Shown here: positions 1 through 7,085 of the stretch, one piece after another
How positions within the stretch are numbered: the stretch's first letter is position 1
Layout of the letters: each line of letters starts with the position of its first letter
Source of the DNA: a virus
Reading direction: 5' to 3' (one strand)
Virus record (IMG/VR): IMGVR_UViG_3300016457_001507
Location: 1 to 47,937 of that record
Length of the DNA stretch: 47,937 nt
Notes under the pieces: model-generated
Told to the model about the DNA's origin: nothing
The model's database searches: none
The model's input: only the letters and a program-made list of their open reading frames with translations
Position numbers and translations under genes: made by a program

Positions 1-405
1 TCAGCTGCGCCCATGACTGGCCTCCGTTGCTTCAGGGTTCACTACCGGCAGCAGCGGCATCGGCGATGCCGCGCGTGCGCAGATCACCTGGTTGGCGATC
101 TGCATCAGGTCCATGGTGGGATCGTTAAACAGCGCCTGCCCGATCTGGGCCGTCAGCCTCTGGCTCGCCGTTGCCGCCAGCGGCACCGGTGCGTCGATCG
201 TGGAATATGCGTACGCGCGCCAGGCGTCGCGTGCTGCCTGCAGCTGCGCCTTACCCGCGAAGGTGAAGGTCAGCGACCAGCCGCCGGCGGAGTTCTGCTC
301 TGAACTGGTCAGGGCGGTTTCAAGCGCAGCTGCAACCGCGATCGCGCTGCGGTGCTGGTGGGCCAGCGGGGACGGCCTGGTCTGCGTGAGTTGTTCGGTG
401 TTCAT
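1..405 (-). CDS. Hypothetical protein, last gene of the PL operon before int
   Basis: A 134-residue protein that I do not recognise. It is alanine-rich and soluble, with no signal peptide or membrane segment, and a central stretch (roughly residues 40-70) looks like a small alpha/beta fold. Its ATG overlaps the stop of the upstream gene (ATGA), which supports translational coupling. Its TGA occupies the first three bases of the window. If the ends are joined, the integrase ATG follows with no gap, so this would be the gene immediately upstream of int in the leftward operon. No function is assigned. Confidence 0.75.
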   Translation of the reverse strand: MNTEQLTQTRPSPLAHQHRSAIAVAAALETALTSSEQNSAGGWSLTFTFAGKAQLQAARDAWRAYAYSTIDAPVPLAATASQRLTAQIGQALFNDPTMDLMQIANQVICARAASPMPLLPVVNPEATEASHGRS

Positions 406-974
406 GGCTGGGCCTCCTTCGTGTGCTCTTCGATGGATCTGCGCATCTGCTCGATCTGACGGTTCCAGTTGTCGCGTTCTGGCTTGCTTTCCCGCCGCAG
501 GGCGAGCTGCAGGCGGTCCAAGGCAGGCAGTACCCAGCGAGGGTTGTATGGCTGCCGCTTCGGGGCGATGCGTACCGGTTCTTTCGGGGGATCGCAGAAT
601 GGATCTGCCCAGTCATGCGGCGAGTTGCACCTGGTGCAGTGGGTTCGGTCAGCGGACCAGATGTGATCCAGCGTTCCCTTGCGGCGCTCTTCGGGCAGAG
701 GGTGGACGTAGAGGGCGCGCAGCCTGTGCCTCTGCTTCCGCGCTCGGTGCCACCCACGTTCATCCACCTCAATCCAGTAGGGGGAGCCAGATGCGCATGT
801 CTCCAAACGCACCGGCCGCTGCTCTGCATACAGCTGATCCCGGATTGCCTGGAACCATTCGCCAACCAGCTCGGCAGGCACCGCGCCGCCGGCGCGCGCT
901 GCATCGCGCATGGCACGCAACGTGTCGCTGACCACCGGCTCCCCTGCCTTCATGCTCGTGTTGCTGGTGCTCAA
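402..974 (-). CDS. Hypothetical protein with a CxxC pair
   Basis: A 190-residue unknown protein. The start is a TTG that overlaps the upstream stop (TTGA). An ATG eight codons in is an alternative start. The middle carries an HCTRC segment followed about ten residues later by an FCDPP segment, a possible metal-binding knuckle. The C-terminus (about residues 150-190) is strongly charged and probably helical. It sits between two other unknown genes of the leftward early operon. The function is unknown. Confidence 0.75.
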   Translation of the reverse strand: MSTSNTSMKAGEPVVSDTLRAMRDAARAGGAVPAELVGEWFQAIRDQLYAEQRPVRLETCASGSPYWIEVDERGWHRARKQRHRLRALYVHPLPEERRKGTLDHIWSADRTHCTRCNSPHDWADPFCDPPKEPVRIAPKRQPYNPRWVLPALDRLQLALRRESKPERDNWNRQIEQMRRSIEEHTKEAQP

Positions 975-1294
975 GCATCCCCCTGCAGCAGCATCGATGG
1001 GTCGATGTTCCAGCCGGCCTCGCGCGCGGCTCGCAGGCGCAGGTCGTTGGCGTCGAATTCATCCAGCTGGAACAGAGAGATGACCCCCTCCACCTGGCGG
1101 GGTAGCAGCGGCCGCCTGCGACCGAAAACCCGCCACACGCTGAGCGTCTTGCACTTCCATGCAGGGGCGAGACAGACCAGCGGCTGTCCGTGCTCGCGGC
1201 AGTACCGACGGATCATGTCGCGGACTGACGCGTTCGCGGGGGCGGCGCCGCGCAGTGCGGCGCGCACGGCTGCGGCTCTGGGGCCAGGGCTCAT
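971..1294 (-). CDS. Hypothetical small basic protein
   Basis: A 107-residue protein whose ATG overlaps the methyltransferase stop (ATGA), so I chose it over the longer open frame that would run back into the methyltransferase gene. It is basic in its first half and acidic near LFQLDEFDAND (about residues 76-86). The QLDEF segment loosely resembles a sliding-clamp-binding pentapeptide but is a weak match. I do not recognise a family. Its tight coupling to the methyltransferase suggests co-expression only. Confidence 0.7.
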   Translation of the reverse strand: MSPGPRAAAVRAALRGAAPANASVRDMIRRYCREHGQPLVCLAPAWKCKTLSVWRVFGRRRPLLPRQVEGVISLFQLDEFDANDLRLRAAREAGWNIDPSMLLQGDA

Positions 1295-2487
1295 GCAATT
1301 TCTCCAAGTGCCAGGCCGGGCTGGACGGTGTTGCACCGCGCCTCGGCGATTGCTGCATAGGTGGGATCCAACTCGATCCCAACGAACTGAAAGCCTTCGG
1401 CGATCGCGGCGCAGCCTGTGCTCCCGCTTCCGGTGAAGGGGTCGAGTATCAAGCCGCCGGCTGGAGCGACCAGGCGGCAGAGGTAGCGCATCAGGCTGGT
1501 CGGCTTCACCGTGGGGTGGTGATTCCCGTTTCGCGCAGACCAGTCAGCGGTCTCGCGTTCGCGCATGGTCGCGCCGGCTCGCGTTACCGGTACCGCGCCA
1601 GATTCGAGGCCTTCGTTGCGGTCCTTCCTGGTGGCCTTGGCGCAGTAGAAGAATCGAGCCGCGCTTCCGCTGTCCGCGCGGCGGGCGCCGGGTTTCATCT
1701 TGAACCCCACGTCACCGTGATTGGCGCTGTCAGCACTCTGTTCGCCGCTGCGCTTCAGCTGGCCACCGCTGTATACATGACGCAGGCGTTCGCTCTCCGC
1801 GCTGGTGCTGATGTTCGCCTTCTGGCCAGGTGCATGCGGAAAAGCTGCGAGTACTTCCGCGCTACCGTCGTGGATGACATTGGCCGGCCACCGGCCGAGA
1901 GCTTCCGCCTTGGCCACGTTTTCATTGCACCGCTCAGCGTGGGCGGCCTTGGCATCGACATTCTGCATCCATGGACGGTTCCAGCCATCAGCACCGGTCT
2001 TCAGAGCCGGGGACTGATCACCGCCGCCGAGCTTGTCATCGGTTGGAACCCGGCAGGCATCGATGTTGAGGCCGCCGGTGCCGTAGGCGGCATGGTTGCT
2101 TTGTATCGTGCCAGCCAGAGGCTTGCGGGCCAGTACGATCGGCTCGTGGGCTGGTTTCAGGCCGGTTCCTCCCCATTCCCCGTTGCGGCTCTTCGGAAAG
2201 CCCTGTCCGTAGATCCACATGATGGTGTCGCGGATCTCCCAGCCCGCATCTTCGATAGCGCAGGCGACGCGGTGGTGAGTACGGCTGCCACCGAACGCGA
2301 TCAGGAAGGCGCCGGGCTTGGCCACACGCAGTGCCTGCTTCCACGTCGCCGGATCGAAGGCAACCCCAGTCGAGTCCCAGGCCTTGCCCATGAAGCCCAG
2401 CTCGTACGGCGGATCGCACACGATCGCGTCGATGGAATTAGGCTCCATGCTGGCCATGATCGAGCGACAGTCCCCGACGTGGATCAT
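1291..2487 (-). CDS. DNA methyltransferase, beta class (N6-adenine or N4-cytosine)
   Basis: A 398-residue DNA methyltransferase of the N6_N4_Mtase family (PF01555). The catalytic motif DPPY is at residues 25-28 and the AdoMet-binding FTGSG is near the C-terminus (about residues 351-355). That order, motif IV before motif I with the target-recognition region between, defines the beta class. The ATG overlaps the upstream stop (ATGA), which sets the start 41 residues inside the longest open frame. No restriction endonuclease partner lies beside it, so it is probably a solitary modifying enzyme protecting phage DNA or marking sites. The target sequence cannot be read from the sequence. It belongs to the leftward early operon. 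Confidence 0.93.
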   Translation of the reverse strand: MIHVGDCRSIMASMEPNSIDAIVCDPPYELGFMGKAWDSTGVAFDPATWKQALRVAKPGAFLIAFGGSRTHHRVACAIEDAGWEIRDTIMWIYGQGFPKSRNGEWGGTGLKPAHEPIVLARKPLAGTIQSNHAAYGTGGLNIDACRVPTDDKLGGGDQSPALKTGADGWNRPWMQNVDAKAAHAERCNENVAKAEALGRWPANVIHDGSAEVLAAFPHAPGQKANISTSAESERLRHVYSGGQLKRSGEQSADSANHGDVGFKMKPGARRADSGSAARFFYCAKATRKDRNEGLESGAVPVTRAGATMRERETADWSARNGNHHPTVKPTSLMRYLCRLVAPAGGLILDPFTGSGSTGCAAIAEGFQFVGIELDPTYAAIAEARCNTVQPGLALGEIA

Positions 2488-2522
2488 GCGAATAGGTCCG
2501 GTTGGGCCGGCGGCGCCGGCAG
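2484..2522. repeat. 39-bp gene-junction repeat, copy 1
   Basis: This copy spans the stop and last 12 codons of the 58-residue gene plus the start of the methyltransferase gene. It matches the copy at 2657-2695 with three mismatches over 39 bp. It encodes the DLFA tail and the ATGA stop/start overlap. Confidence 0.85.
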
Positions 2523-2660
2523 TGGTGCAGGTGCAGAGGCGCGTCTGCGCGCGCGCTGTGCAGCGTTGAAGGCGAACCAGAAGCCGTGCCCGTGCCGGCG
2601 TGCGCGGCATTCCGAGAGGAACACGCGCGCGGTGTGCTTGGCCTGGTTGAAGGCGGTCAT
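2484..2660 (-). CDS. Small basic protein with a C-terminal QPDLFA tail
   Basis: A 58-residue protein, ATG overlapping the upstream stop (ATGA) and its own stop overlapping the methyltransferase start. The middle is rich in arginine, histidine and alanine, followed by an Ala/Pro linker and the tail QPDLFA. The tail is one substitution from QLDLF, the consensus for peptides that dock in the bacterial sliding clamp (QL[SD]LF). The gene just upstream ends in the same way, and the DNA of the two tails is a 39-bp near-duplicate. The core function is unknown; clamp docking is inference. Confidence 0.7.
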   Translation of the reverse strand: MTAFNQAKHTARVFLSECRARRHGHGFWFAFNAAQRARRRASAPAPLPAPPAQPDLFA

Positions 2661-2695
2661 GCGAACAGGTCCAGTTGGGCCGGCAGCGCCGGCAG
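2657..2695. repeat. 39-bp gene-junction repeat, copy 2
   Basis: The partner of 2484-2522. It covers the QLDLFA tail of the 220-residue gene and the ATGA overlap with the next gene. Just beyond it a 9-bp unit (cgccggcag) is repeated once more. Confidence 0.85.
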
Positions 2696-3319
2696 CGCCG
2701 GCAGAGGCGCAGCGACAGCCAAGGGAGTGGGCTTTATGCGGATCAGGCACTCTCCCTCGCCACGCATCTGCCACGGCCTGCCGGCGATGGGCACAAGGTC
2801 GTGGAAGCCACTACCACCGCCCACGCGGTCCTTGATCCTCACCTGGTAGTAGTCCCTGCCGCCGAACTGTGTGTGGTGCCCAGGACGCGGCCGCACGGCG
2901 ACGACCGTGAAAACGGGAATCAGAAGGTGCCACTCGCTGGCCCGTACCTCATCTTCGTAGTGCCACGAGCCATTCAGATGGCGGTCCATCGAGAGAACCA
3001 AGTCGCCCACCGCGAAAGGCACCAAGCTCTCCACATCGCCGTGCGCAGACTTGTGGACCGGCGGGAAGAGCTCACGAATCGAGAAGAGCAGGCCGCGCCC
3101 GTTCACGTCAGTAAAGTCCGTGATGGGGAAGTAGGCGAGGGCAATCCCCCCATCCCGCAGGAGATAGAAGGCGGTTCCGCACGGGGTCGGCCCGGCCGCG
3201 TCGTGATTCCGCAGCGACTGGCGCGACCAGCCGCCTTCCAGCAGGTCGAAGACGATACGCTCTGCGAGATCCATTCCGATCTCCCGGTGCATCACGCGCT
3301 CGCTCTGTGCCTCAGCCAT
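2657..3319 (-). CDS. Hypothetical protein with a C-terminal clamp-like tail QLDLFA
   Basis: A 220-residue protein of unknown function. The ATG at 3319 overlaps the upstream stop by 8 nt (ATGGCTGA), so I chose it over a longer frame. The body contains several beta-like segments; around residues 100-165 they look like a compact all-beta domain. It ends with an Ala/Leu/Pro linker and QLDLFA, an exact match to the sliding-clamp-binding consensus QL[SD]LF, at the extreme C-terminus where such motifs usually work. Expression is probably from PL with its neighbours. Confidence 0.72.
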   Translation of the reverse strand: MAEAQSERVMHREIGMDLAERIVFDLLEGGWSRQSLRNHDAAGPTPCGTAFYLLRDGGIALAYFPITDFTDVNGRGLLFSIRELFPPVHKSAHGDVESLVPFAVGDLVLSMDRHLNGSWHYEDEVRASEWHLLIPVFTVVAVRPRPGHHTQFGGRDYYQVRIKDRVGGGSGFHDLVPIAGRPWQMRGEGECLIRIKPTPLAVAAPLPALPALPAQLDLFA

Positions 3320-3863
3320 GGACGACCGCCTCCGCGCGCTGCGCCAGCTCTTCCAGGAAGCCCGGCCACAGGTACTTCCAGAATCCAGTGGCTTGCCGGT
3401 TTTCCTGCTTGTAGTCGGGCCCATCGCCAGAAGTGAAAATCTCTGTCCAGTAGGGATCGCTGTAAATGAATAGGACGTGCGCATGCTCGCTGTCCAGATC
3501 GGCATCAGCCAGTTCGTCCCAAAGCTCGCGTGCACGGCTGTGGCTCAGATCGTCGTCGCGACGTTCGCGCAGTAGGTGCTCCTTTAACGCATTGCGGGCG
3601 GTGGTTTCGTCGTACACCAGGTAGTCCGGACCCCACAGCTTGTTCAGGAGATAGCCGGCGCTGGTCTTGGCGAAGAACTGCGCCGCCGGCCGGCCCATGT
3701 GTCCCCAGGTGTGGCCAACCACACCGAACGACGTGTTGCAGGTCAGCTCGCACCAGTGCCGGGTCGTGCCGTCCTCGCTCTGTTCACTGCCTTCCAGCAC
3801 ATAGAAGCTGCCGTACTCGCCATCAGCGCGGACCTGGATGCGGGTGAGCATCGGGTCAGCCAT
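3312..3863 (-). CDS. Hypothetical conserved-type phage protein
   Basis: A 183-residue acidic protein rich in tryptophan and tyrosine (for example the FWKYLWPGF segment near the C-terminus). It has no signal peptide or membrane segment. The start overlaps the upstream stop by 8 nt. It looks like the acidic, aromatic-rich proteins often found in phage early operons. Its general make-up resembles the 228-residue protein at 6178-6864, but I cannot align the two convincingly by eye. The function is unknown. Confidence 0.75.
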   Translation of the reverse strand: MADPMLTRIQVRADGEYGSFYVLEGSEQSEDGTTRHWCELTCNTSFGVVGHTWGHMGRPAAQFFAKTSAGYLLNKLWGPDYLVYDETTARNALKEHLLRERRDDDLSHSRARELWDELADADLDSEHAHVLFIYSDPYWTEIFTSGDGPDYKQENRQATGFWKYLWPGFLEELAQRAEAVVHG

Positions 3864-3871
3864 TGCGCACC
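3856..3871. repeat. 16-nt junction repeat, copy 1
   Basis: The sequence tcagccattgcgcacc is identical to 4157-4172. In both places it encodes the end of one gene (RNG-stop) and the start of the next (Met-Ala) in overlapping frames. Confidence 0.9.
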
Positions 3872-4164
3872 TCGGCGTCCAGGTCGGTCAGCACCGGCAT
3901 CGCGGCAGGCGGATAGTGGTGGAACGGGCGGCTGTAGCACTCCATGGCCTTGATCAGCTCCGGGTGCTTGCCATGCAGCATCATGTTCCGGCGAATGTCG
4001 GCGGCCGACATCCAGAGCAGGTCGGCGTCACCGCGGCCATAGTCCACGTTCACACGCGCAGCCTCGGCGCCACGGATGTGGCGGCGCGGGTTGAACTCGA
4101 TCAGCGTGAACAATGGAGCGGTGCGGGTGGCGTCATCGGCCAGGGGGCACGTGCGCTCAGCCAT
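3856..4164 (-). CDS. Hypothetical protein ending in VRNG
   Basis: A 102-residue unknown protein. The ATG at 4164 overlaps the upstream stop by 8 nt, and a longer frame starting at 4230 would run back into the upstream gene. A stretch around residues 50-65 (WMSAADIRRNMM) looks helical. Its last residues, VRNG, are the same as those of the upstream gene because the two junctions share an identical 16-nt sequence. No function is assigned. Confidence 0.72.
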   Translation of the reverse strand: MAERTCPLADDATRTAPLFTLIEFNPRRHIRGAEAARVNVDYGRGDADLLWMSAADIRRNMMLHGKHPELIKAMECYSRPFHHYPPAAMPVLTDLDAEVRNG

Positions 4165-4172
4165 TGCGCACC
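4157..4172. repeat. 16-nt junction repeat, copy 2
   Basis: Identical to 3856-3871. A third junction at 3312-3319 shares the core ATGGCTGA only. Confidence 0.9.
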
Positions 4173-4834
4173 ACCTGGCTGCATTCCTGCGCCGTATCGG
4201 TGAGCCGATTAGGAGCGCTGTTCGGCTCACGTTCCGCTGCCTGGCTTTCTATTCTGCGCAGCTTGTCTCGCACGTTGTCGTGCCAGCGGTCAGGCAGCTC
4301 GAGGTAGCAGTTGAGCAGGAACCGCAGCACGGCGGCCTGCTCGCTCTCGGCACGGTGCGGGATTACGTCGCCGCGCATCCGCAGCATGCCGGCCAGCTCG
4401 ATGCAGGCGAAGTTGGGGCGGCCGAGGATCTGGCGCACGCTTTCGTTGTCGGGAAGCTGCACTTCCTGCGGCACGATCGGCTCGCCGCGCTGGTGCAGCA
4501 TCATGCAGAAGTTGGCCACGTCGCGCGGGTCACCCTTGTCCACGTGGTCCCGCAGCATGCGGCTGAGTTCATCGGCGCTGCACTGCGCCGGATCTTCCCA
4601 GCCGCCGCGGCCCTTGGCGCGCGCAGCGGCCATCTTGTCCTTCATGCTCATGGCGAATTCGTCGACCGCCCGGTCGTCCGGGTGCTGACCGGACACAGCT
4701 TGGCTTGCGGTAAGGGCCGAGATAGCCGCATCCAGTGCGGCGGTGCGCGACGGGCTCCCGGCTTCGGTGAACCGGGAGCGCAGTTCCTGCAGCACGAGGA
4801 CGTGCGCATTGCGACGCAGATCGGTGGCGGTCAC
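4157..4834 (-). CDS. Hypothetical protein, mostly helical
   Basis: A 225-residue protein starting at a GTG that overlaps the upstream stop (GTGA). It appears largely alpha-helical, with charged amphipathic stretches (about residues 45-90 and 145-200), and has no membrane segments or recognised motif. It ends in VRNG, created by the 16-nt junction repeat. Unknown function; part of the leftward operon. Confidence 0.75.
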   Translation of the reverse strand: MTATDLRRNAHVLVLQELRSRFTEAGSPSRTAALDAAISALTASQAVSGQHPDDRAVDEFAMSMKDKMAAARAKGRGGWEDPAQCSADELSRMLRDHVDKGDPRDVANFCMMLHQRGEPIVPQEVQLPDNESVRQILGRPNFACIELAGMLRMRGDVIPHRAESEQAAVLRFLLNCYLELPDRWHDNVRDKLRRIESQAAEREPNSAPNRLTDTAQECSQVVRNG

Positions 4835-5331
4835 GGGGTGGCCTCCGGCGTGGTGTCCGCCAGCAGGAACGCTTCAGTGATCCCCATGCCTACCAGCTCG
4901 CGAACAGTCTTGTCGCTCATGGCCATGGCCGTATCACTCAGGGTGCGCGCGCTGTCGGCGAGGTCCATGTACACCTTGCGCAGGTGAGCTGCAGTAAAGC
5001 CGGGAATCGTCGTCAGTACGGGTCCGTGCCGGCGCCGGGCTTCGGCCTGGCACTGGCTCAGGAGATCAGCCAGCAAGGGCGCACGCGCAGCAGCGGCTTC
5101 ACCGTTCAGCGCAGCATCCAGCTGTCGCACCAAATGGGCGTGGGCCTCCAGCTCGAGCGAGAGCGTTGCGTCCTGGCTGACCAGCGGTGCTGCTGCGGCC
5201 AGGCCGGCACGGATGGCGTCCGCATAGCCCTTCTGGGAGCCATGGGCGACATAGGCAGCACGGAATGCTTCGACCGCGCTGTCTGGAATGGGGTGGGGCG
5301 TGGGTGAGGCGCTGGGCTGAGGCTGTTTCAT
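4831..5331 (-). CDS. Hypothetical early protein
   Basis: A 166-residue protein with a Pro/Ser-rich N-terminus (about 15 residues) followed by an alanine-rich helical body. The segment AIRAGLAAAAPLV (about residues 40-53) is a kind seen in many small phage early proteins of no known function. The start is ATG with only a weak ribosome-binding site, 9 nt after the upstream stop. No membrane segment or catalytic motif is visible. Confidence 0.75.
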   Translation of the reverse strand: MKQPQPSASPTPHPIPDSAVEAFRAAYVAHGSQKGYADAIRAGLAAAAPLVSQDATLSLELEAHAHLVRQLDAALNGEAAAARAPLLADLLSQCQAEARRRHGPVLTTIPGFTAAHLRKVYMDLADSARTLSDTAMAMSDKTVRELVGMGITEAFLLADTTPEATP

Positions 5332-5340
5332 CGGGAGATC

Positions 5341-5547
5341 TCAGGCTGTGGTGGTGGCCGGCGGCGCGGCCATTGCTGCCAGGCGCTCGAGGCGCACGGC
5401 TTCGGCGATGTAGTGGTCGTGCCGGTCCTGGCGGACCTTTGCGGAGAAGAACGGATCGGTCAGGGCGTGCTCGGCGGCGGCGCGATTCGCCTTGGCCAGC
5501 CGGGCGGGGTCGTGGTCGAAGATGTCGAGCTGGTTCCTGTGGTCCAT
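5341..5547 (-). CDS. Small protein with an N-terminal QLDIF motif
   Basis: A 68-residue protein. The chosen ATG follows an AGG-containing ribosome-binding site; a GTG two codons upstream is possible. The much longer open frame running up to 5850 overlaps two better-supported genes and has shadow-frame composition, so I rejected it. Residues 6-10 are QLDIF, close to the sliding-clamp-binding consensus QL[SD]LF. The rest is a charged, probably helical segment with clustered His and Arg. Clamp docking is inference; the protein is otherwise unknown. Confidence 0.65.
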   Translation of the reverse strand: MDHRNQLDIFDHDPARLAKANRAAAEHALTDPFFSAKVRQDRHDHYIAEAVRLERLAAMAAPPATTTA

Positions 5548-5564
5548 GGGCACCGACCTGCGCG

Positions 5565-5810
5565 TCAGTCGCGGCCGATGGGCGGCCACAGCGCCGGCAT
5601 GCGCTTCTGCCAACCTGCGTAATGGATGCGGCGGCCGGCTTTCATCGCGCGCTGGTGCACTTCGCCGAACTGCACGCGCAGTCCGTGGAAGCGGTCGGGG
5701 TGGGCGGCCAGCGCCGACCGGTACCGCGCAAGGCGCTGCTCGGCCGTCGGCGTGATCGTGCTGACGATCACCGCGTCGTGGCCGCCGCCCAGACAGTGCA
5801 GGCCGGCCAT
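5565..5810 (-). CDS. Hypothetical small protein
   Basis: An 81-residue protein. The first part contains a Cys/Gly-rich CLGGGHD segment, then an amphipathic helix (about residues 22-40) and a basic aromatic C-terminus. The ATG has an AGGA about 10 nt upstream. The frame is the same as that of the 49-residue gene before it, separated by a TGA, so the pair could in principle be one gene split by a stop codon; the 36-nt gap and separate start make two genes equally plausible. Confidence 0.55.
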   Translation of the reverse strand: MAGLHCLGGGHDAVIVSTITPTAEQRLARYRSALAAHPDRFHGLRVQFGEVHQRAMKAGRRIHYAGWQKRMPALWPPIGRD

Positions 5811-5846
5811 CAGCGCACCATCCTGTGCACGCCGGGCGCGATACGC

Positions 5847-5996
5847 TCACGGCAGCTCTGCTGCTTCGCGCTGCTGCTGCCCGCTGCCATGGTGAATGCG
5901 GTACGGGTGCCGGCGCGGCTTCTTGGCGCGATCCAGTGCCGCGCGCTGGTCAGGGGTCAGTGCCGGTGCCGGCAGCTTGATGCCAGGGGATTTCAT
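5847..5996 (-). CDS. Small basic protein
   Basis: A 49-residue basic protein whose ATG overlaps the stop of the upstream cysteine-rich gene (ATGA). It has a Pro-rich start, a helix-like DQRAALDRAKKPRR segment and a polyglutamine patch (about residues 40-43). It is too short for family recognition. The overlap pattern, shared with most genes of this operon, is the main support. Confidence 0.5.
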   Translation of the reverse strand: MKSPGIKLPAPALTPDQRAALDRAKKPRRHPYRIHHGSGQQQREAAELP

Positions 5997-6181
5997 TCGG
6001 CGTGGTCCTCACTCGGAGCGTGCTGGCGCAGCGCGTGGTCGACGGCCTCGCAGTCGTCGCAGTCGTCGCAGACGTGGTGGTTGGCCGGGTCGCATTCGCA
6101 GCGGTGTGCCGCTGGCGCTGCCGGTGGCGCGATGGGTGGGATGCCGATGCGCATCTGCGCGCAGAAGTCCTGGTCGGTCAC
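5993..6181 (-). CDS. Small Cys/His-rich protein, possible zinc knuckle
   Basis: A 62-residue acidic protein with overlaps at both ends (ATGA with each neighbour). The second half holds HRCEC and HVCDDCDDC, that is, clustered Cys and His in C-x-C and C-x2-C-x2-C arrangements able to bind one or two zinc ions. It is very acidic for a nucleic-acid-binding finger, so a protein-protein or metal-buffering role is as likely. Unknown function. Confidence 0.6.
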   Translation of the reverse strand: MTDQDFCAQMRIGIPPIAPPAAPAAHRCECDPANHHVCDDCDDCEAVDHALRQHAPSEDHAE

Positions 6182-6864
6182 TGGGCTGCACTCCAGCGGT
6201 CGTATGCCTTCACCGCGTGTGCGATGGCAAAGAGGCGCCAGTAGAAGTGGAGCGTGTAGTCCTGCATCGAGGACGCGTGTTCCCAGGGCTCACTGAACCT
6301 GAACCTGGCGAACCCGGTGTTGCTGTCCGGCTTGTAGCTCTCCATGGCCTCGATGGCTGCAGCCACGGACTCGTTTTCAAGCAACAGCACTTCACTGCGC
6401 AGGTCAATCCACAGCTGTGATGCCCACTTCGGCTGGGTGTTGGGTGCACCGTCCTCGCCATCCACCATGTTGTCGTCAATGAAATTGTCGAACGACTCCC
6501 TCACTACCTGTTCGAGCAGTTCCGCGCGGAATTCCCGCATGTCCCCTTTGTTGGCAACACACTTCTCTGCCCAGTAACCGGGGTTGATGGTGAGCGTCTC
6601 GGGCGCTTCATCCTTGCGCTGGTCGGTGCGGAAGAACTCGATCATGTCGGGCAGTCGGGTGAACACGGACTCGCCCATATCGCCTGTTATCGCCAAGTAG
6701 CCCGGCCAGGTGACGATGTCGAAGCGGTAGATGCTGCTGCCGCCCCTGCTGAATTTCAGATGGCGATACAGGCCATTGTCTTGCAGCACCTCCAGCTGGT
6801 GCTCCGCGGTGTCCGCGCGGAATCGAGCGAGCGTCCTGGACTGGTTGTCGGCCTTGAGGTTCAC
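6178..6864 (-). CDS. Conserved-type phage hypothetical protein
   Basis: A 228-residue protein starting at a GTG overlapping the upstream stop (GTGA); the longer frame to 7092 is rejected because it runs through two coupled genes. The N-terminal third has a pattern I associate with a widespread phage early hypothetical family: RHLKFSRGGSS, then FDIVTWPGYLAITGDMG, then a phenylalanine-rich EFF segment. The C-terminal FYWRLFAIAHAVKAYD is a long aromatic helix. No catalytic motif is evident. It is soluble and acidic, and its function is unknown. Confidence 0.78.
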   Translation of the reverse strand: MNLKADNQSRTLARFRADTAEHQLEVLQDNGLYRHLKFSRGGSSIYRFDIVTWPGYLAITGDMGESVFTRLPDMIEFFRTDQRKDEAPETLTINPGYWAEKCVANKGDMREFRAELLEQVVRESFDNFIDDNMVDGEDGAPNTQPKWASQLWIDLRSEVLLLENESVAAAIEAMESYKPDSNTGFARFRFSEPWEHASSMQDYTLHFYWRLFAIAHAVKAYDRWSAAQ

Positions 6865-7085
6865 GCAGCACCGCCTTGGACGCGCTGCATCCGGCGCAGC
6901 GTCTTGCGCACGTCGGCAATGGCGCGGCCGGCGCTGGCGCGGCGGTCCAGTACGGCGAAGGCTGCAACGTCGGCGGCAGCGGCCACCTGGTTCGGTGTGA
7001 AGCCCATGCCGGCGGCAGCGGCGGCCACGGCCTTGGCGGCGCCGGCGGCGCGTTCGGCCAGCGGGTAGCTGATGACGGCGATCAC
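6861..7085 (-). CDS. Small alanine-rich protein
   Basis: A 74-residue protein beginning at a GTG inside the GTGA overlap with the upstream winged-helix gene. The middle is a long Ala/Val helix (about residues 10-45) and the C-terminus is basic (KTLRRMQRVQ). It could be a small DNA-associated helical protein, but nothing specific supports that. Overlaps at both ends are the main evidence that it is real. Confidence 0.6.
   Translation of the reverse strand: MIAVISYPLAERAAGAAKAVAAAAAGMGFTPNQVAAAADVAAFAVLDRRASAGRAIADVRKTLRRMQRVQGGAA

Noticed and set aside
22-3000. Several long open frames on the plus strand opposite the PL operon (for example 92-931, 1159-2835)
   Set aside because: They lie antisense to tightly coupled genes, show arginine/alanine-heavy shadow composition, lack ribosome-binding sites and known motifs, and are expected in high-GC DNA.
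5548-5850. A 169-residue gene from 5850 to 5341 on the minus strand
   Set aside because: Its first 100 residues are Arg/Pro-rich shadow of two short coupled genes; only the last 68 residues look real and have their own start.
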